Shown here piece after piece: positions 9,922 to 19,500 of a DNA stretch of 64,000 nt. The stretch is taken from assembly GCF_036195045.1 (NCBI RefSeq), contig NZ_CP108100.1, forward strand, positions 62,001 through 126,000, read 5' to 3'. Numbering within the stretch: position 1 is the first letter of the stretch; every line of letters begins with the position of its first letter. The notes under the pieces were generated by a model. It was not told the origin of the DNA, made no database searches, and saw only the letters and a list, made by a program, of their open reading frames with translations. The position numbers were made by a program, and so were the translations under genes. The stretch is from Streptomyces sp. NBC_00236 (GTDB lineage Bacteria > Actinomycetota > Actinomycetes > Streptomycetales > Streptomycetaceae).

Positions 9922-11175
9922 TCACACTGTGTCGAGCCAGGTCAACGCCGCGACCACCAGCGCTTCCACGCCGGTGCTCAGCGTCGGCTCGACGACCGGT
10001 GCGAAGGCCGACGAGTGGTTGCTCGGCAGCTCGTCCATGCGTCCCTCCTTGAACGCCGCGATCGCCGATTCCGCCTCCAGCCCGCCCCAGAACCAGAACA
10101 CCGTGGGCACGCCGAGTGCCTCACCGAACACACCCACGTCCTCGCTCGCGTTCACCTGCGGCATCGGCAGCAGCCGCTGGGCGCCGAAGTGCTCGGAGAA
10201 CGCCGCCACCGTCGTCTTCGTGGCCTCGGAATCGCTGACGAGCGCGGGGGCGGCGGCGAACCAGGCGAGGTCCGGCGGCTTCGGCGCGCCGCTCGTCCGT
10301 GACTCCCCCGTCACGATGCGCTCCACCGCGCTGCGGACCAGGTCGCGTACGGCAGGCGTGAAAGCGCGGATGTTGACGCCCAGTTCGGCGGTTTCCGGGA
10401 TGATGTTGTCCTTCGTACCGGCCTTCAGGCGCCCCACCGTCACCACGGCCGTCTCCGCCGGCGGTACCTCACGGGCGACGATGCCCTGGAGCCGAGTGAC
10501 CACGTTGGCCGCCATGAGCACCGGATCGATGGACGCTTCCGGCCTGGATCCGTGGCCGCCCCGGCCGTGGAGGGTGATGTTCACCGAGTCGGCGGCCGCC
10601 ATCACCGGCCCGCTGCCGTGACCGATGAATCCGGCGGGCAGCGGTCCGACGTGCTGGCCCAGGACGATGTCCGGCTTGGGAAAGCGTTCGAAGAGGCCGT
10701 CGTCGACCATGCCCCGGGCGCCGACCGCCAGTTCCTCGGCCGGCTGGAACACCACCAGCAGTGTGCCGCTCCACTGCTCGCGGGCCCGCGCGAGAAGGTC
10801 TGCGGCACCCGTCAGGCAGACGGCGTGCATGTCGTGACCGCAGGCGTGCATCACGGGCACGTCATGGCCGTCGCCGTCGACGGCGCGGACCGTGCTGGCG
10901 TACGGCAGTCCTGTGTTCTCCTCCACCGGCAGCGCGTCGAAGTCCGCGCGCAGCATCACCACGGGGCCGTCCCCGTTACGCAGGACGCCGACCACGCCGG
11001 TGACGCCGACCTGCTCGACGACCTCGTCGAAGCCCCCCTTGCGCAGGCGCTGCGCCAGCAACGCGGCAGTCCGGGTCTCCTGCAGCGAGAGCTCCGGGTG
11101 GCTGTGCAGGTCCCGGTAGAAGTCGGCAAGGTCCTCGCGTATGTGCTGCAGGCCCTCGGTCACCGTACTGGCCAT
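9922..11175 (-). CDS. M20D amidohydrolase (hippurate hydrolase type)
   Basis: This 417-residue metallopeptidase resembles hippurate and N-acyl amino acid hydrolases. Metal-ligand motifs are visible: HACGHDMH in the middle of the N-terminal catalytic domain, FQPAEE with the catalytic glutamate, and a C-terminal histidine in the SNHSSAF segment. GHGSRPEASIDPV marks the dimerisation lid. It has no signal peptide and probably acts on acylated amino acids in the cytoplasm. ATG 11175 is preceded by GGAGGAGG. The downstream YciI-like gene reads in the same direction after 85 bases. Confidence 0.9.
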   Translation of the reverse strand: MASTVTEGLQHIREDLADFYRDLHSHPELSLQETRTAALLAQRLRKGGFDEVVEQVGVTGVVGVLRNGDGPVVMLRADFDALPVEENTGLPYASTVRAVDGDGHDVPVMHACGHDMHAVCLTGAADLLARAREQWSGTLLVVFQPAEELAVGARGMVDDGLFERFPKPDIVLGQHVGPLPAGFIGHGSGPVMAAADSVNITLHGRGGHGSRPEASIDPVLMAANVVTRLQGIVAREVPPAETAVVTVGRLKAGTKDNIIPETAELGVNIRAFTPAVRDLVRSAVERIVTGESRTSGAPKPPDLAWFAAAPALVSDSEATKTTVAAFSEHFGAQRLLPMPQVNASEDVGVFGEALGVPTVFWFWGGLEAESAIAAFKEGRMDELPSNHSSAFAPVVEPTLSTGVEALVVAALTWLDTV

Positions 11176-11288
11176 GTCCCGTTCCTCCTCCTAGCCGGTC
11201 CCGGCACCGTACCTTCCGGCCGGACGCCCCGCACGGCGACGCCTGGCGCTGCGGAGCAACCCCCGCCTGCGGAAAGGCCGCAGGTCCT

Positions 11289-12968
11289 TCACGGCGCCTC
11301 AGCGGGATCGGGCACCCGCCGGGCGTACGCCAGTGCCTGGACCTCGGCGTAGGACGGGGCGGCCGGATCCGTCGGCCGCCCGTCCCGGATGCCGGTCGCC
11401 GCGCCGACGGCCGCCGCCAGTGCCCTGCGGTAGAGCAGCGAGCCGAGGCTGACCCTGCGCACGCCCAGCGAGGCCAGTTCGGCAAGCGTGGGCCCGGCCG
11501 GGTTGTACAGGATGTTCAACGGGACGACGAGCGCCGAGGTCAGCTCGGCGATCGCGGCCGGATCCGAGAGCCCGGGCACGAACACCCCGTCGGCACCGGA
11601 CTGTTCGTAGAGGGCCAGGCGCATCTCGGTCTCGTCCTCGTGGCGGGACGCCCAGTGGGTGTCGGTACGTGCGTTGACGAACAGCGCGGGTGCCACCTCT
11701 TTGACCGCGGCGATCTTCGCCGCGTGCAGCTCCATCGGCGCGAGTGTGCCGTCGGGTCGGCCGTCCTCCAGGTTGATGCCGGCCGCGCCCGCCTCGTACA
11801 GGGCCCGTGCCAGTGCGGCCACTTCCGCCACGTCGTCGCTGAACCCGCCTTCGGCATCGACGGTGAACAGGAATCGGCCCGTTCCGAGGCGACGGGCCAG
11901 ACTCACGGTCGCCTCGGCCGTGGCGGCTGCCCCGTCCGGCAGACCGGCCGCGGCGGCGACACCCAGGCTGGTGGTGCCGACCGCGGCGAAGCCCTGTTCG
12001 GCCAGCGCGGCGGCGGAGGCGCAGTCCCAGGCGTTGGGCAGCAGCAGTGGGTGCGCCCCGTGGTGCAGCCGGGCGAACGGAGTGAGCGGGCGCCGGAGCA
12101 GTCCGTCGGCCAGCGCGAGGGCGTGGGCCCTGCCCGGGCAGATGCGGGGCGGGGCGCCGAAGGTGAGAGGCACCGGGTGCGCGCGGTTGGCGGCCGCCAG
12201 GTCGAGGAGCACCACGTCGCCCTCGGCGATCGCGCGGCCTGCGACCCGGGTGGCTCCGGCGGCGACGCGACGCATGTTCCGTACGGGAGGCAGGTCCCGC
12301 AGGACCCGGGACAGCGGAAGCCGTTCGTTGCCGGCTGCGGTTTCGACGAGCGCGGCCGTCGCCTCGCATGCCTGGACGAGCAGACCGATGCGACCGGCTG
12401 CGGACTCCAGGGCGGCGTCGTCCGAAGGACGCACCGGTTCGGTGGCGGCCTCGGATCCGGCCGACGGAGTGCCAGGTCCGCCCTGTGTGGACACAGGCTC
12501 GTCCGACGGACAACCAGGTCCGTCCTGTGTGGAGCCAGGGCCGTCCTGTGTGGGAGCGGCCGGCCACCTCACCAGCCTCGCCACCGCCTCGTCGGCAGCT
12601 GCGTCCTCCCCGCCGAAGTACACCCCGGCCACCGCGATCACTGCCTGCGCCACGGCTGCGGGCTGCGCCATCCCCAGGGCCCCGGCGAGCGTACGCACCA
12701 CCGTGACCCGGGTGTCTTCGCCGGGCACCACGGCTGCGGCCTCGCGCAGCGACTCCGGAGCGAGACGGGCCACCTCGGCCTCGACCAGGGCGCGCCGCCG
12801 CCGGTGTGGCTCTCCGTGGCTGAACCGGGCCACAGTGGCGCGCAGCCAGGCAACGCTCGCCCCGGGCGGGCCGTCTGCCGCGGCCGGCCGTTCCGGGACG
12901 AGCGCCGGATCGGCGAGGGCCGACCGTACGTCCTCGAAGCGGTCGAAGTGGTGCGTCGTGTACGTCAT
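11289..12968 (-). CDS. Fusion: degenerate cytochrome P450 + PEP mutase/isocitrate lyase-like domain
   Basis: One uninterrupted 559-residue frame joins two families. Residues 1 to about 295 read as a cytochrome P450: C-helix HGEPHRRRR (51-59), I-helix-like QACEATAALVE (199-209), and heme-ligand loop FGAPPRICPG with Cys277. The K-helix E-x-x-R reads RVLR (221-224), so its Glu is missing, and the meander with its D-P-x-x-F-x-P segment is absent between NRAHPV and LTFG. A TQDGPG-repeat insert occupies about 138-180. Residues about 300-559 are a PEP mutase/2-methylisocitrate lyase-like barrel: LLPNAWDCASA, FTVDAEGGF, GINLEDG, FVNARTDT. ATG 12968 faces the ArsR gene across an operator. The P450 half is probably not a working monooxygenase; the barrel half looks intact. 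Confidence 0.85.
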   Translation of the reverse strand: MTYTTHHFDRFEDVRSALADPALVPERPAAADGPPGASVAWLRATVARFSHGEPHRRRRALVEAEVARLAPESLREAAAVVPGEDTRVTVVRTLAGALGMAQPAAVAQAVIAVAGVYFGGEDAAADEAVARLVRWPAAPTQDGPGSTQDGPGCPSDEPVSTQGGPGTPSAGSEAATEPVRPSDDAALESAAGRIGLLVQACEATAALVETAAGNERLPLSRVLRDLPPVRNMRRVAAGATRVAGRAIAEGDVVLLDLAAANRAHPVPLTFGAPPRICPGRAHALALADGLLRRPLTPFARLHHGAHPLLLPNAWDCASAAALAEQGFAAVGTTSLGVAAAAGLPDGAAATAEATVSLARRLGTGRFLFTVDAEGGFSDDVAEVAALARALYEAGAAGINLEDGRPDGTLAPMELHAAKIAAVKEVAPALFVNARTDTHWASRHEDETEMRLALYEQSGADGVFVPGLSDPAAIAELTSALVVPLNILYNPAGPTLAELASLGVRRVSLGSLLYRRALAAAVGAATGIRDGRPTDPAAPSYAEVQALAYARRVPDPAEAP

Positions 12969-12988
12969 GGTTCCGACGCTAGGGCCTC

Positions 12989-13014
12989 GACGGTTCGGCG
13001 CGGCCCGAACCGTC
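12989..13014. promoter_or_regulatory. Perfect dyad between P450 fusion and arsR, likely ArsR operator
   Basis: GACGGTTCGG and CCGAACCGTC form a perfect 10-base inverted repeat with a six-base spacer. It occupies the centre of the 65-base divergent intergenic region, 20 bases from each start. Position and symmetry fit the operator of the adjacent ArsR-type protein, which would then control both genes. This is inference from position. Confidence 0.7.
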
Positions 13015-13033
13015 ATGGCGGCATCATGGCTGC

Positions 13034-13714
13034 ATGTCCTCCATCGCCGAGACCGCGTCCCTGCTCGCCGACCGCACCCGGGCCACCTTCTGCCAGTCCC
13101 TGCTCGACGGCCGGGCCTGGACCGCGGGCGAGCTCGCACGGAGCGCCGGGGTCAGCGCGTCCACGGCCAGCGAGCAGTTGTCCCGACTGATCGACGGCGG
13201 CCTGCTGGCCGAGGAGCGGCAGGGCCGGCACCGCTATGTGCGGCTGGCGGGCCCGGAGGCCGCCGCCCTGATCGAGGCCGTCGCCTCATACGCCCCCGAC
13301 GCTTCCGCCCGCCCGCGGAACCTGCGCCAGTCCGGCCGGGCGGGTGCCGAGGCGCGAGCCCGGACGTGCTATGACCATCTGGCCGGTGAGCTGGGTGTGG
13401 CGCTGGCCGATGCCATGATCTCCCGGGGCCTGGTCTCCGAGGACGCCGGTCTCTCCGTCACCCCGGCGGGCCGGGAGTGGCTGGCGGACGCCCTGGGTTA
13501 CCGGCACCCCACGGGTGCGCGCCGGCCCTTGGTGCGGAGCTGCCTGGACTGGACGGAGCGCCGGTCGCATCTGGCCGGAGCGGTGGGAGCGGCCCTGTGC
13601 GCCACGTCGCTGGAGCGGCAGTGGGTGCGGCGGATCGGCTCCGGGCGGGCGGTGAAGGTGACGCCGGTGGGGGCCGAGTCGTTCCGGGAACTGCTGGGTG
13701 CGGAGGTCGGCTGA
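13034..13714 (+). CDS. ArsR-type winged-helix regulator with C-terminal extension
   Basis: This 226-residue protein starts with an ArsR/HTH_20-like DNA-binding domain (residues about 5-85: TASLLADRTRATFCQSLLDG, then AGVSASTASEQLSRLIDGGLL). The classic ArsR metal-binding Cys-Val-Cys is not seen. The remaining 130 residues, with YDHLAGELGVALADAMISRG and CLDWTERRSHLAGAVGAALC, form an extension known in Streptomyces regulators that probably binds a small molecule. It diverges from the P450-PEP mutase fusion and is likely its repressor. A start at ATG 13034 gives almost no leader before the operator. Confidence 0.85.
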   Translation: MSSIAETASLLADRTRATFCQSLLDGRAWTAGELARSAGVSASTASEQLSRLIDGGLLAEERQGRHRYVRLAGPEAAALIEAVASYAPDASARPRNLRQSGRAGAEARARTCYDHLAGELGVALADAMISRGLVSEDAGLSVTPAGREWLADALGYRHPTGARRPLVRSCLDWTERRSHLAGAVGAALCATSLERQWVRRIGSGRAVKVTPVGAESFRELLGAEVG

Positions 13715-13740
13715 GCTGCGCGACGGGTGCGCGCCCGCGG

Positions 13741-13757
13741 ATTACCTCCGGGGTAAT
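13741..13757. promoter_or_regulatory. ATTACC / GGTAAT palindrome upstream of SnoaL-like gene
   Basis: ATTACC, five bases, GGTAAT: a perfect six-base dyad, the only A/T-rich symmetric element in this 125-base gap. It lies 83 bases before the SnoaL-like start and could be an operator. The regulator is unknown. Confidence 0.4.
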
Positions 13758-13839
13758 CGACCGCTCCTCTCCCCCGCGGCAGGATCGGGCATACCGACGG
13801 GGACCCCGTCGGCAGCCCACTGACCGCAAGGAGCCCTCC

Positions 13840-14298
13840 ATGGCCGTCAAGCCCGTTACCGGCAACCCGATTCCGGCCGGCGACGCACGTTCCGTCGCCG
13901 AGACCACCCGGGCCGTCGTGAACGCGTTCCTCGCGGCCCGGCTGGCCGGGGACACCGAGCAGATCGCCGCGCTGTTCGCCGACGAGGTCGACTGGCTGCT
14001 CGCGCCGAACCCTGCGGTCCCGTGGATCCGACCGCGGTCCACGGCCGCCGAATGCGCCGCCCAGTCCGCGGAGTTGGCGGCGCACACGGTGCCGGAGGAC
14101 GCGCGGGCGTCCGTCGACACGTTTCTCGTCGACGGCACCGATGCCGTCCTGATGGGGCATCTCTCGGGAACCGTACGGGCGACGGGCAAGTCCTTCGCGG
14201 GCCCGTTCGCTCTCCGTCTCACCGTCGAGGACGGCCGCGTCACCCGGCACCACCTCTACGAGAACAGTCTGTCGATCGCCGAAGCCTGCACGTCGTAG
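13840..14298 (+). CDS. SnoaL-like / NTF2-fold protein
   Basis: This 152-residue protein has the cone-shaped NTF2 fold shared by SnoaL polyketide cyclases, ketosteroid isomerases and many uncharacterised proteins. Typical features are FLAARLAGDTEQIAALFADEVDW at the first helices and RLTVEDGRVTRHHLYEN at the end. The catalytic residue and substrate cannot be fixed, and no polyketide genes lie nearby, so a stress or small-molecule role is as likely. ATG 13840 is supported by AAGGAG six bases upstream. Confidence 0.8.
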   Translation: MAVKPVTGNPIPAGDARSVAETTRAVVNAFLAARLAGDTEQIAALFADEVDWLLAPNPAVPWIRPRSTAAECAAQSAELAAHTVPEDARASVDTFLVDGTDAVLMGHLSGTVRATGKSFAGPFALRLTVEDGRVTRHHLYENSLSIAEACTS

Positions 14299-14330
14299 CG
14301 CGTCCCGGGCGCCGCTCCGCCCGGGACGCG
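14299..14330. terminator. Bidirectional terminator
   Basis: A perfect 12-base stem, CGCGTCCCGGGC with GCCCGGGACGCG, and an eight-base loop start at the SnoaL-like stop codon. It separates two convergent genes and can stop transcription from both sides. Confidence 0.8.
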
Positions 14331-14342
14331 TGGCCTGCCGGG

Positions 14343-16379
14343 TCAGCCGGGGGCGGGCGGGGCAGGCCGTGCGAGGTGACTCCACAAGAAGGTGTGCATG
14401 AGGGCGTTGTTGTGGGCGGCCTGCTCGTTGTCGCCCGCGCCCGCGTGGCCGCCGCCGGTGTTCTCGTGAAGCAGGACCCGGTGACCGAGTTCGCGCAGCC
14501 GTGCGGCGGCCTTGCGGGCGTGGCCGGGGTGGACCCGGTCGTCACGGGTGGAGGTCGTCAGGAGCAGGGGCGGATAGGACCGGTCCGCGGCGAGCCGGTG
14601 GTACGGGGACAGCGCGCTCAGGTGCACGCGATCGGCCCGGTCGTCCGGGTCACCGTACTCGGCGATCCAGGACGCACCGGCCAGGAGTTCGTGGAAGCGG
14701 AGCATGTCCAGCAGGGGGACCTGGGCGACGACGGCGCCGAACAGTTCCGGGTACCGGGTGACCATCGCGCCCATGAGCAGTCCGCCGTTGCTGCCGCCCG
14801 CCGCGCCCAGCATGGCCGGGGTGGTGATGCCTCGTCGGACGAGGTCGGCGGCGACGGCCGCGAAGTCCTCGAAGGCCCGTACCCGGTCCGCGCCGAGTGC
14901 CGCCCGGTGCCAGCCGGGGCCGTACTCGCCGCCGCCCCGGATGTTCGCGATCACATAGGTGCCCCCGCGCTCCAGCCAGGCCCGGCCCGTCACCGCGCCG
15001 TAGAAGGGGGTGAGCGAGACCTCGAAGCCGCCGTAGCCGTAGAGGAGGGCGGGGCCGGGGCCCGCGGAGGCGTCGCGGGGGCCGATCACGAAGTACGGCA
15101 CCTTCGTGCAGTCCTGCGAGAGGGCGAAGAACTGCTCCACTCCGAGCCCGGCCGCGTCGAAGCGGGCCGGGGCCTGCTTGATGATCTCCGTTTGGCCCCC
15201 GACCCGCCCGTGGTAGAGCGTGGAAGGCTGCAGGAACCCCGACACGTCGAGGAAGAACTCGTCGGAGACGTCCGGGTCCGTGTCCACGACGCTGACGGCG
15301 GACAGCGCCGGGACGTCCGCGAGCGGCTCGCGCGCCCACCCGGCGCCGGGGGTGGGGGTGAGTACCTCGATGCGGGTGCTGACGTCGTGCATCGTCTCCA
15401 GGATCAGATGGTGACGGGTCCACGCGTGCCCGGCCAGGGCGGTCCGGGCGTCCGGTGTGAACAGCACCTCCGGGGTCCGGTCGCCCGCCAGGAAGGAATC
15501 GAAGCCGAAGGCCAGCATGGAACCCGCGCGGTGTCCGAGCCAGTCGGACTTCAGGCTGACGATCAGGTGCTCGCGATGGGCGTACGCGTCGGCGTCGTCC
15601 GGGACATCGATCCTGATGAGCGAGGCCTCCGGGGTGAGGAGATACATCTCGCTGTGGTGGAAGTCCATCGACCGGACGACGAAGTCCCGTTCGAACCCTG
15701 GCGTGGAGTCGTGCCAGCCGCCGGCCGCCACGTCCCGCGCCTCGCCCTCGAAGACCGGCTCGGCATCCTCCAGGGGCGTACCGCGGCGCCATCGGCGAAC
15801 CGTCCTCGGATAGCCGGATTCGGTGAGGGAGCCCGGCCCGAAGTCCGTGCCGACGAACACGGTGTCGGCGTCGATCCATCCGATCCGGGTCTTCGCCTCC
15901 GCCACCTGGAACCCGTCCTCGACGAAGGTCCGGGTGCCGAGGTCGAACTCGCGGACCACCACGGCGTCTCCGCCGTCACGCGAGAGGCTGACCAGGGCGC
16001 GGCCGCAGTCGGGGTGGCGTACCCGTGCGCCGGCCCATATCCACTTCGTTCCCTCCGTGGCGGCGAGCGCGTCGACGTCGAGGAGCATCTCCCACCGGGG
16101 AGCGTCCGTCCGGTACTGCTCCGGCGTCGTGCGCCGCCACACACCCCGCGCATGCCCGGCGTCACGCCAGAAGTTGTAGAGGAACTCGCCGTGGCGCGCG
16201 ACATACGGAATCCGGTCCGGGGCGTCCAGCACCTCCAGCAGGCGCTCCTTCAGCGAGGCGAACGCCGCGCCGGATGCCAGAGCGGCGTCCGTCTCGGCGT
16301 TGCGCTCCGCCACCCAGGCGAGCGCGGCCTCGCCCTCGATGTCTTCCAGCCACAGGTACGGGTCATCGTTGATCACCAC
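14343..16379 (-). CDS. Prolyl oligopeptidase family S9 peptidase
   Basis: This 678-residue cytoplasmic serine peptidase has an N-terminal beta-propeller (residues 1 to about 400, beginning DDPYLWLEDIEGEAALAWV) and a C-terminal alpha/beta hydrolase domain. The nucleophile is in GGSNGGLL, the acid in TRDDRVHPGHA and the histidine in GGGHAG. Family members cleave after proline in short peptides. Length matches S9A enzymes. The start GTG 16379 opens the conserved N-terminus; GAGG lies about 12 bases upstream, so the ribosome site is weak. Confidence 0.9.
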   Translation of the reverse strand: MVINDDPYLWLEDIEGEAALAWVAERNAETDAALASGAAFASLKERLLEVLDAPDRIPYVARHGEFLYNFWRDAGHARGVWRRTTPEQYRTDAPRWEMLLDVDALAATEGTKWIWAGARVRHPDCGRALVSLSRDGGDAVVVREFDLGTRTFVEDGFQVAEAKTRIGWIDADTVFVGTDFGPGSLTESGYPRTVRRWRRGTPLEDAEPVFEGEARDVAAGGWHDSTPGFERDFVVRSMDFHHSEMYLLTPEASLIRIDVPDDADAYAHREHLIVSLKSDWLGHRAGSMLAFGFDSFLAGDRTPEVLFTPDARTALAGHAWTRHHLILETMHDVSTRIEVLTPTPGAGWAREPLADVPALSAVSVVDTDPDVSDEFFLDVSGFLQPSTLYHGRVGGQTEIIKQAPARFDAAGLGVEQFFALSQDCTKVPYFVIGPRDASAGPGPALLYGYGGFEVSLTPFYGAVTGRAWLERGGTYVIANIRGGGEYGPGWHRAALGADRVRAFEDFAAVAADLVRRGITTPAMLGAAGGSNGGLLMGAMVTRYPELFGAVVAQVPLLDMLRFHELLAGASWIAEYGDPDDRADRVHLSALSPYHRLAADRSYPPLLLTTSTRDDRVHPGHARKAAARLRELGHRVLLHENTGGGHAGAGDNEQAAHNNALMHTFLWSHLARPAPPAPG

Positions 16380-16452
16380 CGAATTGTGCAGCCTCGCGGG
16401 GCACCGTGGGTCCGTATCCGCCGCTCGCGGCCGGCGGAACCCCGCTCCGCTC

Positions 16453-16487
16453 CCCCGCCGGCACGCCCGGACGGCGTGCCGGCGGGG
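16453..16487. terminator. Strong stem-loop after the GH87 gene
   Basis: CCCCGCCGGCACGCC and its exact complement form a 15-pair stem with a five-base loop (CGGAC). It lies 87 bases past the GH87 stop and 74 bases upstream of the S9 peptidase start, so it should insulate the two same-direction genes. Confidence 0.75.
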
Positions 16488-16573
16488 CCGGGTCGGGTGG
16501 CCGCGCCGTGTTCCCGTCCGGTGGCTGCGGAACGGAGACCGGTGGCGGGGTCGCGGGCGGCGGGTGGCGGCGG

Positions 16574-19500
16574 CTACCTGCGGGTCGTCTCCTTCCCTGC
16601 GCTGCCGTTGATGACGAACTGGGATCCGGGCTCGACCACCACGTCGCCGTCGGCGGAACCCGTGATGGTCACATCGGTCAGCGTCGCGCTGCCGCGCGCG
16701 CCGCCGTGGGCGAGGATTCCCGCCCCGTTGACGGAGTTCTCGATGCGGACGTTGCTGATCTGCGCTCCCGGCACGGAGCCCCCGCCCGACTTGAACTGGA
16801 TTCCGTCATAGGTGGAGTCGTGGATGTCGGTGTCGCGGATGGTGACGCCCGGGATGTTCTGCGAGGCCGCGAACAGGGTGATGGCGCCGAACTCCTGGGC
16901 CTCGCCCCAGAATGCTCCGCCCGTGCGGTGCAGCGCGTTGTTGGCGATCAGCGTCTCCCCGGAGAAGGGCAGCGGATCGTGGTCCGTGGCCAGCATGATG
17001 CCGGGGTAGTTCATGGTGTCGGAGATGATGTTGTTCTCGATCGTGTTGCCGTAACCGCCGTAGACCGCGATGCCGTTGGCCCTCCAGGGCAACTGGATCG
17101 TGTTGTTGCGGAAGTGGTTGTCGTGGCCGATGTCCACCGACGGGTCCTTCACGTACTTGCTCGACCACACGGCCAGCGAGTCATCTCCGGTGTTCCTGAA
17201 GGACGAGTTGAACACGGTCGAATTGCGGGTGCCGTTGGCGAAGTTGATGCCGTCCGCGTAGGTGTTGCGGATCCGCATGCCGGTGAACCGGAGATCGTCA
17301 CCGGGTCCCCAGAGTTCCGGGATGTTGCTGTAGTCCCGGCCGACCCACACACCCACGTTGGCGTGCTCCAGCCACACGTTCGTGATCTCCGTGTGCTGGC
17401 CGAAGCGCCCGTTCAGGCCGACGCCGCCCTCGGCGTTGCCGTCTCCGCCCCGGATGGTGCCGGAGCCGAAGATCGCCAGGTCCGAGATCTTGGTGTTGTC
17501 GTCGATGTCGAAGCCGAAGTTCCCTTCGTGCGGGTGATTGATACCGCCCGCGTCCTGAGGCGCGGTCAGCGTGTACAGCTGCGAGTGCCACATGCCCGCG
17601 CCGCGGATCGTGACGTCGCTGATGCCGACCTGGTTGTACTGCCCCCGGTTCAGCGGGTCGTCGGTCAGGATCTTCTGCTCCTGCCGCCACTGCCCCGGCG
17701 GAATCCATACGCAGCCGATGTCACCGTTCTGGTCGGCCGTCACCGCCCGCTGGATGGCGTCCGTGTCGTCGATCCCGTCGTTCGGGACGGCCCCGTAGGC
17801 GGTGATCGAGGTGCATCCGGCCGGCTGGGCGGCTGCGGGAGCCACCTGCTCCAGGTCGACGAGGTCGATGACGTAGAAGGATGCGGCGTCGCCCGCGTCG
17901 CGCTGGAGACGGAACTTCGTTCCGGCGGGATAGGACTGGCCGAGCAGTGCGTGGGACTCGTCGAACAGTCTGCGGGCGTCCGCCTGCGGCGTGTTGGTCA
18001 GGCCCTCCGGGCTGTCCGTGTCGCCGTAGAGCCAGCTGTGCTTGGAGGAGAGCGTCAGCTTCCGGGCGAAGGTGCCGTTGACGTAGAGGCTGATCGTGGC
18101 CTGTGTCCCACCGCCGCCGAGGGCGTCGGGTATGGAGTTGCGCACCACGAGGGAGTTCGACGGCACGGTCGAGGTGACCTCGACGAACTGGCCGGTGGAG
18201 TCCAGCCGGACGGACTGCCGGCCGGAGGACTCGGTGGCGAAGTTGGTGTGCCCGAAGGTGCGTTCACGGTCCGATGTCAGCAGCGTGCCCCGGTAGTCGC
18301 CTGCCTCCGCCTCGTACTCGGTGTACGGGACCGCGGCCCCGCGGCCGACCACGATGGCGCGCGAGAAGACGTTGTTGTTCTCGTTGGTCTCGGCGACCAC
18401 ACCCGTGGCGTCGGCCGTGGCGGTCAGATTGGCGCCGCCGCTCTTCGCGGTCCAGGTCCCGCTGACGGCCACCGTGACCGTGCCCCCGGCGGGGATCGCG
18501 CCCGTGGCCCCGTTCAGGGTGGTGCTCTCCGCGAGAAGGCGGGTGACGGTGGGCGAACCGACCTCAGTGGTACCGCGGTTGCGCACGGAAACGGAGAAGG
18601 TGACCGGGGCGCCCACCGCGGGGTTGGAGGGGGTGGACGTGATGCCGAGCACCTCCAGGTCGGGGCCCGGGCTCTGCCCGATCTCGAGCTTCGTGGCAGC
18701 GGTGCGGCTGTTGTTGCTGTTGTCCTGCTCGACGACCGTGTCGGCCGGGTCGACGACCGCCGAGACGCTGTAGGCACCCATGGCCCGTCTGCCGACGTCG
18801 ATCCGTACGGTGGCCGAGGCGCCGGCGGCGAGGGCGGCCACCGGCGCACTGCCGGCGGCCGCGCCCTCCAGGCTGACGTCGACGGTCGTCGCCGCGGCCG
18901 CCGCCGTGCCCGTGTTGCGTACAGTGGCGTCGACCGTGACGTCGTCCTTCTCGGACGGCGACGCGGGCGACCAGGTCAGCTCGGACACGGTCAGGTCCGG
19001 GTTGGGTGCGGCGGTGCCGACGACCTGGATCTCGGCGGCCTGGGCGCCGGGGGCGCCCGAGTTGGAGGAGAACTTCAGCTGCACGTCCGCGTACCGTCCG
19101 GTAACCGGGATCGTGACCGTGTTCTCGTTCGCCGAAGGGTCGAAGACGTAGTCGGCCCGGGCCTTCAGCTGGGTGAAGCCGGTGGCGGACTGGCCGCGGC
19201 CGAGCACCTCCATGCTCTGGGTACGTGTCGCCCAGGCCTGGTCCGGGGAGAGCTTGACGACGACGGCCTCGATGTCGGCGTCTGCGCCGAGCTTCACCGT
19301 CAGCGTGGCCGGGTGGCCGCCGGATTCCCAGTACGTGCCGGTCTTGTCGTCGTTGGCGTTGGACGCCACGTACGTCTGGACGGACGACGACGCCTCGATC
19401 GGCTTGTTCAGCGCCAGGTTGGACCCGACGGCGGGCGACGGGCCGGGGTCGCTCCCGGTGTCCTCACCGCGGACCTCGACCTGGGAGAGCTGCGCGGCGT

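Noticed and set aside
11640..13190. Plus-strand frame opposite the P450 fusion
   Set aside because: Antisense shadow without motifs or ribosome site.
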